Assembly (NCBI GenBank): GCA_022266195.1
Contig: WHVY01000001.1
Coordinates: 7,068,001-7,132,000 of the forward strand
Length of the DNA: 64,000 nucleotides
Reading direction: 5' to 3'
Source: Tetranychus cinnabarinus
Taxonomy: Eukaryota > Arthropoda > Arachnida > Trombidiformes > Tetranychidae
Of this stretch, positions 56,010 through 64,000 are shown in pieces. The translations under genes were made by a program, and so were the position numbers. The notes beneath the pieces are model-generated. The model had not been told where the DNA came from and did not search any database. It was given only the letters and a program-made list of their open reading frames with translations. Numbering within the stretch: the stretch's first letter is position 1; every line of letters starts with the position of its first letter.

Positions 56010-57013
56010 ATTGTTTTAGTTGGTTGGACGAAACGACAAACAGTAAACAGTTCTAACAGCTTCTATGAAAACTAAACTGGCAAATGATGAAATATTTGAT
56101 TTGTAAAAGTGGAAGATCGTCAATCATCAAACGATTTAAGGATAAGATTAGAAGAGCTTCAGAGACTGCATGAGCTTAAATAAAGGGTGTTACGTGTTAT
56201 ACCTGACAATTATTTTATCTTAATGGAGATCAAACAACTGATAAAGACGGAAATGTCCGATGGAAATTTTAAGCTTTAACATGTGTTGGACGTTTTCATC
56301 TAATAATACATGTATATCAGATTATTGTCTACAGACACAGCACCCTATAAGATTTGTTGCCGTATAATAGGACTTGTGATGCTAGGAGTAAGAAACTCTT
56401 CGTTACTCTATTCATTTTGATTACTTTTCGTTTCCATGTTAACGTTGGTTTACCATGGTTTCAGTTGGTTACAATGATAACGTCTTGGCGTGTTTGCTGT
56501 TACTTGATTGTTCAATTTTTTCAAAACTGCAATTTCCATAAATTCAGTGAATAAATCAATTTACTCTTCAATCACTAGACCACAATCACGAACCGAATTT
56601 ACTTTACAAATGAAAAATACACTCTCGATCAAGACTTGTCGCAAAACTCTTTTTACTGAGTGCAATACATGTACATTCAATCAACATCGATAAAACTTGA
56701 ATTATTGATGAAAACATCTTTTTAAATGGCAAAACAATTTTAAACAAATTTAAAATTGAACTACAACAGAACAAAAATACGATCGAAATCCGAAAGCTAA
56801 TTTATTAAAAACTGCCGAGAGATCCTGGCTGACTAAACTGGTTGGTAGATCCTCAGTGTGCTGTACCAAGCAATACGAAGATCTGTTCAGCAGGTCATAA
56901 TCGATGGATAATAAACTATCGCTAGTCATAAACCATACTCACTTCCTTAAGCACTTTATTGTTATTCAGCTTTTGTATGTTTCTATTCATTTAGTAATTC
57001 ATCCTTTAATCTA
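56010..57013. other. 5' flank of the membrane protein gene
   Basis: No gene. A possible MITE spans about 56182..56350 (ends AGGGTGTTACG and, inverted, AGGGTGCTGTG), weakly supported. Confidence 0.4.
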
Positions 57014-57260
57014 ACGTCTTAATCAATTAAACTTTTATGCAATTAAACCAGTGAAAATGAAAATTGAAAGCAACAAAATGGATTACATTTTAATTCTTGG
57101 CGTGTTATACCGGTAATTGGAGTTAAAATACGTTTGAATGATGATGTATTTGATTGAATCGAGACACGATTCTGTTGCTATTAAGTCGTTTCTTTTAAAA
57201 TTCAATCGTTATCAACCTCAGCATCATCATCACATTACAATGTTTCAACCGGTAACTCAA
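57014..57260. repeat. Inverted repeat, right arm
   Basis: Partner of 53073..53330 in opposite orientation, 3.7 kb apart. It ends ACCGGTAACTCAA. Confidence 0.85.
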
Positions 57261-58408
57261 AGTAACGTAAAATGGCGAATGCATGAAATTTGTTTCATTC
57301 TATATCGCTAGATGGCGACTCTAGAAAACAGTCCAAGCAATGATTGATGAAAATGAAAAATTAATTGACTACTAACTAGCATTGCAAGATGACATAATTG
57401 CGATTTAAATTGTCTTTCAAAGTTGACCTCTGGCTAAAAGTTAACAGAATTGAAATAAATTGACAAAAATAAATGAAATGCCGCTTATTGGGCGATCAAA
57501 CATTTTAAATGTTTGAGAAGCAACAAATCATATTTGACAGAGAAACAATTAACCAAAAAGGGTTTAAATGAATGGTCAAAACATTAATCTAAGTTTAAAG
57601 TCCTGCTTCAATGGTCATTGGGATAAATTGATGAACAAAAATAGATTCAATTTTAAAGCAAACTAATGAAGTTTAACTTTCAATGGTTGACTTGAAGTTT
57701 TAAGGTTTGGTTTGAAAAATCACAGAGAGAGAAGTTCAAAAAGACAGGAAACTGTAAGTAAATACAGAGGAAAAGGAAAGGCTGAGAGAGAGAAGAAAGA
57801 AAGAAAGAGAAAAAAAGAATAAACCAAGATTAAATAGAAAGAGAGAAAGAAAGAGAAGAGGGAATCAGGGAAAAGAAAGAAGAAGAAGAGAGTAAAGTGA
57901 GTTTTGCTTGGAAATGTTGTTTTTCAGTTTAAGAGTTTTCAGTTGAAAGTTTGCTTTGCTGAGACTAACATTACTATCTTGTATCAGATTTTCATTTATC
58001 TGGTCGCCATGATTACATTAACTGTAACTTATTTGTAAATATAACAGCAATTAATTTAATTATGGACAACCCAAAAACTTGGTGTGATTACAATGAAAAG
58101 TAAATTGTCTTTCTATTGAACAAGTTAACCATTTTTACCTTCAACTTAACTGGCAACCAGAAAAAAAGTGAAACCAGAAATCAAAATATCAAATCAACAT
58201 TTCTTTTCCAATGACTAATAGTGTGAAATTACCTTCTAACCAGCAACTATTTGGATTAAATATGGCTACTAATGTTTTGTTAATCAAATTTTGTGACCAA
58301 CATTTGGATTAATTGAATGTTAATATCAACTGTTCAAAAGTCAACCCAAAAATAAACCGTAAACTTAACCGTCTGTGATATAATTTAACCAGTTTTTGTC
58401 AACTTACA
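57261..58408 (+). other. Presumed 5' region of the semaphorin-like gene
   Basis: A purine-rich GA/GAAA tract spans about 57720..57900 (GAGAGAGAAGAAAGAAAGAA and variants), then AT-rich DNA up to the ATG at 58409. GA tracts are common in arthropod promoters and 5' UTRs; no transcription start can be fixed. Confidence 0.4.
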
Positions 58409-58581
58409 ATGAAAATGTTTGGGTCATCGATATTGGATTTTAAATTAGGTTTTTTTACTTGCCAAATTTTTGTGACTCTATGTTTTGGTCAACAAATGGA
58501 CACTTTTACCTCACCGGATATACTTCATTATGCCCAGATTTTAGTTGAACCCTCACAAAGTCACCTAATTATTGGTGCAAG
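58409..58581 (+). CDS. First coding exon of a semaphorin-like gene (partial)
   Basis: ATG at 58409, 57 codons plus two bases, then the donor AG/GTAAGT. A hydrophobic stretch (KLGFFTCQIFVTLCFG, about 12-27) looks like a signal peptide. After it, LHYAQILVEPSQSHLIIGAR closely resembles the first sema-domain strands of semaphorins (pattern YxQLLxDxxxxxLIVGARN), best of the Sema5 type. Semaphorins are guidance ligands binding plexins. Later exons were not found in the window, so they lie beyond 64 kb, in a gene with a large intron that would enclose the ABCC gene, or the gene is broken. A decayed duplicate is at 3421..3700. Confidence 0.5.
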
Positions 58582-61576
58582 GTAAGTTGAACAAATATTT
58601 TCTTTTCACGTGTTTTCTATTCTTTCCAATTTTAAACTCTTTCTTCAAATAGAAAGAAGATAACGATAAAAATGATGAGTAAAAGCCCACGATATTCAAC
58701 ACTAAAACGATTCTGTTTATTTCCCGGTTTTTTAGCAGTAGAATAATTTTCATTTCAGTTTCAATATTTACCTGAATTTATTCGAAAACATTGAAATGGT
58801 TTCAACTTGTGTGTGAGTGTTTCTGGTTGATTAACTTTTGACTTTTTTTGGATTGATTGCGGCAACTTGAAAACATGATCAGCCTACGACCAACTAACCA
58901 AATCAAATCAACAGCTCAGGGCTAAGCAGTTAACCAACAGCAGTAAAAAAAAAGTTATAAAGTAAGGTAAGAAAGAGAGAGAGAGAAGTCCAGTAATCAG
59001 TAAACATTAACAGAAATTTGAAAATGAAAGAATATGATCAAACAGTTGAAAGCTTATTGTTGAAGATCAATAATGGTGTTGAAAAATATCCCGCCATATT
59101 GGCTACAAAAGGTTCATTTTCTTTAAACCAAATGTAATGTTTACTTCAACTTTTTTTTATAAACGGTTAACTCAACTTTATCCAATGATAAGCGTGTTAC
59201 CAAAGCTTCCAATCTTAATCATTATGTTTACCTGATATTCGGTTAGCTTTTTTTCTACCTTAAAATCAGGTTTTCTATTATTTTGTAACTGTCAATAATA
59301 TTCTTTAGATGATGCTTTTAGTGGTGAAATGTTTATGATGATCATTTCAATGGAATCATTTTGCTGTAAAAGATGATCATGATGAACCTATCAAAGGTTT
59401 TAAGTTAAAGGTAGACAAAATATTACATATCAGAACAATGATCAGTGTTGTTTACCAGATAATTTCCGGACTCATTTGCACGATTAAATGAATAAAAGTA
59501 ATCATTTTCACGACTAATATTGTGCCGTTGCTTGCAACTTTCATTTTTTTGTTAATGCATCACACTTCACTTTTGTTGTTGATGTTGACTGTTGATCATC
59601 ATCATTAACACCATCACTGTTGGTCATTTTTAACTCAATTAAAGCTCGATATTTTTGAATAATAATAAAAAAAGAGTCTAAAGTTAGATTCAAGATACAA
59701 TGCTAGTCAGGTTAAGAGTTGAATCTACTCTTAAAACAGTTATCGGTCCAGTCGACTTGCAATTCAACTTGAACTATTTTTCTGTTAACATTAATGTTAC
59801 CTACGCTGTAGTCTACCGTGTTTCCGCACATTCTAGCACCGGGCTTAATAATGAAAATTTTCACTTCTTAAGTCATGTTGACACTCATAATTTAGCTCTG
59901 TGTCTTAAAAATGATTAAAATAAGCAAGAATCGATAACAAAAAGATATGTATCCAATGTAATAAAAACCAGTTTTAAGTTCATTTTTAAGCCACAGTGTT
60001 AAATTATGAGTGTCAACAGAGCTTAAAAGTGAACTCACTCATTAACAAGCTCGGTGCTAGAATGTGCGGAAACACGGTAACTGTAATTTGATATTTTGTT
60101 CAACTTTGCTACCATTACTAATAAATATTATTACCATTACAAAATGACCCACACGGAGGCAAAAGGTCATATTGTAGAGGTTAATTTCGTCTAGAGAAGA
60201 GGCTCTTTTTTTTGTTCGCCAAATGTTGAGAGTTGCTAAAGATGTTGAAGATGTTGAAGCAAAGGAAACAATTTTCAAAACTATTCTCTTCTCTTCCTTC
60301 TCATATCATCATCTCTTTGTAAATCACATACTTTCCTGGACACATTCAAGACATCATAATCTTTCTCTTCTTCTTCTTTGTCTTCCCCTTCATCTTCGTC
60401 CTTGTCATCTTCATCAGCACATATTTCCCTCATTACACATTTGCTGTCTATTTTTTCAACAAACTTTACTTTGTATCTGCACGGTTTCTTTGTCTATTTG
60501 CTATGCACTGTTTTCAACTCTGCTTTTTTTCACCCAAAAAAAAGAGACTTTGTCCTTTGCAAATTGTACATCATCTACATTTAACATGGCTATTGACTGA
60601 TTTGGTGATCTCACAAATTGTCCAAAGTATTCAATCATTTTCATGAAATGCAAAACTATTAACAAATTGGTTAGGCCTAACAGTGAGAGTGATGATGAAC
60701 AGAGAGGAAAGATATGATTGTGTTTGAGTAACTGATATCACACTGTTGAGTGTATATCCTTACAAGTATATCAATCTTGATCATATTGTTTTTGAAAAAT
60801 GCAAACAGCCAGAAACAATAATCGACAGTTTATTATGAATTGCTTTATTACCTTTGATTTTTTTTGTTAACCTGTTGATATTGTTAATACAATGTAAAAA
60901 AACAATGTTTCATTTGAAAGCATCAAATGGACAGATTGATGAAGACCACATTAGAAGTTAATCTAAAAAATTGATTGAATGAATGATTGTTTCATTAAAC
61001 TGGCCAATTTATGGCCAAAAATTAGTAATCATTTGTTGACCAGAAAAGTAAACAATATCCTTGATTCATATTAAACCTGATTTCACGTTAATCATTGCTA
61101 CTTTGATTTGTTTCACTATTTTCTCAGATCTTGTGAAAGACTCTCCAAGATGAGATTTGAAGATGATATTGGTGAGTAAAACCCAAATGATAACCATGTG
61201 AGAGCTGCAACTACTAGAGATAGGTAAAAGCTAGAGATATTATTACCCTTAAATAAATATATACACAAGATTAGGAAACTTTAAGATGTTCGATAAATAT
61301 TTTCCGAGACTTCTAAATGACCTCCGAAGGTGGAAGAAGCAGGATGATAAAGGTAAATTGAGGAAAAAAGCAATTTCGTTTTGTTATATCATTTTATTTC
61401 ATTAGATTGCAATAAAAATTGAATGCTTTTTCAGTTGATTACAAAATAATTTATTTTGTCATTTAATTTATTTCCAAATACATGAAGTTAATGAATGAAT
61501 ATTTTGCATGAATATTATATATCAAAAATGTTTGATTAAAACTTAGGTTTAAAAAAGAAAAAATTTGTTAAAAAAT
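58582..61576. other. 3-kb stretch without a clear gene
   Basis: Presumably intron or spacer between the semaphorin-like exon and the 3' end of the ABCC gene. It contains a short GA microsatellite near 58970..58988, a 266-bp palindrome at 59814..60079 and pyrimidine-rich sequence at 60280..60540 with chance ORFs. Two short plus-strand exon-like pieces (about 61129..61172 and 61267..61351), each between AG and GT, could be exons but match nothing I know. Confidence 0.5.
59814..60079. mobile_element. 266-bp palindrome, probable MITE
   Basis: TACCGTGTTTCCGCACATTC with CTAGCACCG at the left end is matched exactly by the inverse at the right end. The inverted homology continues for about 100 bp per side. 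The borders are TA. Confidence 0.75.
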
Positions 61577-64000
61577 TTAAACAAGTTTAGCATCTTTTGC
61601 CATTGAATAGAAGACTGTTTTAGTATCGGCAAGAAGATTTTTAGGTGAATCGTATTCGATGATTTGACCTTTATCCATGACTATGATCTTATCGTAATCC
61701 ATAATTGTGTTTAACCTGTGGGCAATTGTAACAATGGTACAATTTTTAAACTCTTTACGGATCGTTTCCTGAATCAGTTCATCAGTTTCAACATCTACTG
61801 CAGCTGTTGCCTCATCAAGAATTAGAACTTTGGTCTTTCGCAGAAGAGCACGAGTCAGGCAAACAAGTTGCCTTTGACCAACACTTAGATTTTCTCCTCC
61901 CTCAGCAATCTCATGTTCCAACCCCGAGTCCAAAGTGTCAACAAAACTCTTCAAGTGGGCTTGTTCAAGTGCACGCCAAATTTCTCGATCAGTGTACATA
62001 TCAAATGGATCAAAGTTACGTCTAAAGGAACCCGAGAAAAGCACTGGATCTTGTGGTATAACCGTCAGTCGAGATCGTAAATCGTGAAGTCCCAATTGCG
62101 TTATATCCTCTTCATCAATGGTAATGGTTCCACTTGCAGGTTCAATTAGACGGAACAAGGCAAGTGTTAATGATGATTTACCTGCTCCAGTTCGTCCAAC
62201 AATTCCAACCTTTTCATTGGGTTGAATGGTACACACAATGTCCTTCAATACCAGATCAAGACCGGGTCGATATCGAGTTGAGTAGCTTTTAAACGAAATT
62301 TGTCCCTTTTTGGGCCAATTATCTTTGGGTCGATGTGATGGTATAACCCATGGAGCCTGAAAAGATGAAAATTTAAAAATTTTTTATTCAGTTTGAAGTT
62401 GAATTTTAGTTGAATTTCATGCTTACCTCAGTAGGTACTCTTGTATACTCTAAGCAACGTTCAATTGAAACAATGTTTGTCTCGACATCTGAAACTGCTC
62501 GAACCAACATGTTCAAGATGCTTGTAATTTGTAATGCATAACTGATTGATAGTCCAGTAGTACCAGGACTTGAACCTCCTTTTGTAATGACGGCAAACAA
62601 GGCTGTTATCGTTACAATCAAGTTACCCAATAGTTCAAGTCTTATGGCTAACCATCGGTTAGCACCAACATTGGGATAAAATGAACTGTGATTGATATCA
62701 ATTCGAGTGTACATTTCATTGGTGAATCTTTCCGATGCTCCATAAGCTCGAATTGATGTTGATCCTGTAACTGTTTCCGAAAAGTGTGAATAAATTGGTG
62801 ATCGAGTAACTGATTCAATACGACGCAATTGTCGTGAACTGGAAATGTAAAATTTCTGTCGACAAACAAGAAAAGGTTAGCAAATATGTAATAAAATGAG
62901 CGATATTATCAAATGATATTTTACCTGGACCAAAATGTAAACAACACCAAGAACAATAATGACGACAATTAAATAGGTTGTTTCCAAACAAATGACTATA
63001 ATGGATACAATTGTACGGAACAATTGTGATACAAGAAGACGAAGATTGAAACTAATTGTTGTATCAGCTGTATCAATATCTTTGGTGAATCGATTGAGTA
63101 TCCGTCCCAATGGAGTTGTATCAAAAAATGACATTGGAGCTCTAATTAGACGAGTCAACATTTTCTCGTGAATCCATTTGGCACCATTCACAATGCAAAT
63201 GTTCATAACAATGGTGTTGGCAAGGGTGAAAATGGTCTCGGACAAGCCTAAAGCTGTGTAAACTCCAAGCCGTTTGTTACGAAGAGCTGTATTGTTGTTG
63301 TTGGCTGGGTTCAGCGAGTCATCAGACCAGGCAGTTAACCATAAATTGGTACCCAAATTGAAGGCACTTGAAGCTCCAAACAAAATGATTAACATTATAC
63401 AAGCAGTTACTCCAATAGCCACAAAATAGTCGAGGTAAACCTTCAACTTGACCGAACCAGTTTCAGCTGTTTCACTCTCAATCAGTTTGAACTTGTTTTC
63501 CTTCTCATTCACTTCATCTCCAGCCTGAGTTAGTCCACTTGTAATTGTTGATGTTCGACGTCTAATCATTGAGGTTCCCTTTCGTTGGCGAAGTGATGAG
63601 GTTTGTGAACCACTTGAAGCTTCAGATCTTGCCTGAGACAATTTAGCGTCGATTTCAGGAGCCAAAGTCTTTATCAAACTTGCCGCTTCTGGATCCAATT
63701 CATCGCCCTGTTCGGCCAAATATTGAACAATAAAGTCTGCAAATTCACCCTTTTTAGCCATCAGCTCAGCATAAGTTCCACTTTCACGGAATTTACCTTC
63801 TTTCATGACAATTATTTGATCAACTTGGGGTAAAAAGGTTATCCTGTGAGTTACCAAAAGACGAGTTTTATTCTTGAGCAAACCTTTTGGTCCAATAACT
63901 TTGTCAAACAAGTGTTTGGCTACATGAGCATCAACCGCTGAAAGTGGATCATCGAGCAAGTAAATGTCAGAATTGGAGTAAACTGCTCGAGCAATGGAGA
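61577..64000 (-). CDS. ABC transporter subfamily C (MRP-like), C-terminal part; 5' part outside window
   Basis: Three minus-strand exons: 64000..62925 (continuing outside), 62855..62427 and 62356..61577. The window edge falls in the first nucleotide-binding domain, with SIARAVYSNSD and Walker B IYLLDDPLSAVD. A charged linker with Ser/Arg-rich stretches follows, then the second membrane domain and the second nucleotide-binding domain: Walker A GRTGAGKSS, Q-loop VIPQDPVLFSGSFRRNFDPF, signature LSVGQRQL, Walker B VLILDEATAAVD, H-loop IAHRL. The first site has Asp after Walker B (LDD) and the second has Glu (LDE). This is the usual asymmetry of ABCC proteins: only the second site is fully catalytic. 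MRP-type transporters export conjugated organic anions across membranes, often in detoxification. The stop is at 61577..61579. Confidence 0.95.

Noticed and set aside
56182..56350. Possible MITE with AGGGTG ends
   Set aside because: Only about ten bases match between the ends and no target duplication is clear.
59700..59918. 72-codon ORF
   Set aside because: Overlaps the palindromic element at 59814..60079; codons reflect transposon ends.
60223..60600. 125-codon ORF rich in His, Leu and Ser
   Set aside because: Produced by a pyrimidine-rich tract; two overlapping frames are open there, no domain.
61129..61351. Two short plus-strand exons after the semaphorin-like exon
   Set aside because: Splice signals and phases are compatible, but the peptides do not resemble a sema domain and may be chance.

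Overview
The window looks like nuclear DNA of a small arthropod. It is AT-rich, has short GT-AG introns and carries animal gene families: a trypsin-fold protein, a divergent ionotropic receptor, a nuclear-receptor ligand-binding protein, an ABCC transporter and an F-box/LRR family. The gene mix, especially a stand-alone nuclear-receptor ligand-binding protein and ABCC genes, suggests a mite close to Tetranychus. That assignment is an inference; there is no rRNA or mitochondrial marker here. No tRNA, rRNA or CRISPR array was seen.

Layout. 0-0.7 kb: 3' part of a serine protease homologue that lacks the catalytic serine. 0.7-5.9 kb: gene-poor, with two MITEs and decayed copies of sequences that are intact near 50-58 kb. 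5.9-7.7 kb: a three-exon nuclear-receptor-like gene. 7.8-10.4 kb: an ionotropic-receptor relic, an orphan terminal exon and a 1.1-kb foldback transposon. 10.5-47.6 kb: a tandem array of eight F-box/LRR genes on the plus strand, called A to H here, all with the same six-exon plan, plus one relic; a second relic lies at 49.8 kb. 47.7-53.3 kb: duplications around an intact ionotropic receptor (minus strand) and its inverted pseudogene copy. 53.8-56.0 kb: a five-exon Ig/Cys-rich single-pass membrane protein (minus strand) lying between two inverted 250-bp repeats. 58.4 kb: first coding exon of a semaphorin-like gene. 61.6-64.0 kb: C-terminal half of an ABCC transporter (minus strand), running off the window.

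The most remarkable object is an 11.7-kb, very young Ty3/gypsy-type endogenous retrovirus (12019-23732) inserted in the last exon of F-box gene A with a GTAG target duplication. Its 674-bp LTRs differ at two positions. It encodes a small membrane protein upstream of gag, Gag, and one reading frame that runs from protease through RT, RNase H and integrase into an envelope-like protein. Downstream lies an extra 403-aa ORF with two CCHC zinc knuckles and a complete DEDDh exonuclease motif set resembling the REX4/ISG20 family. A short stem-loop (CCC-GGTGATT-GGG) occurs seven times in the element. Its flanking base pair changes on both sides together, which is what a conserved RNA structure would show. 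I regard the combination of the exonuclease ORF and this stem-loop family as the best candidate for an undescribed system in the window.
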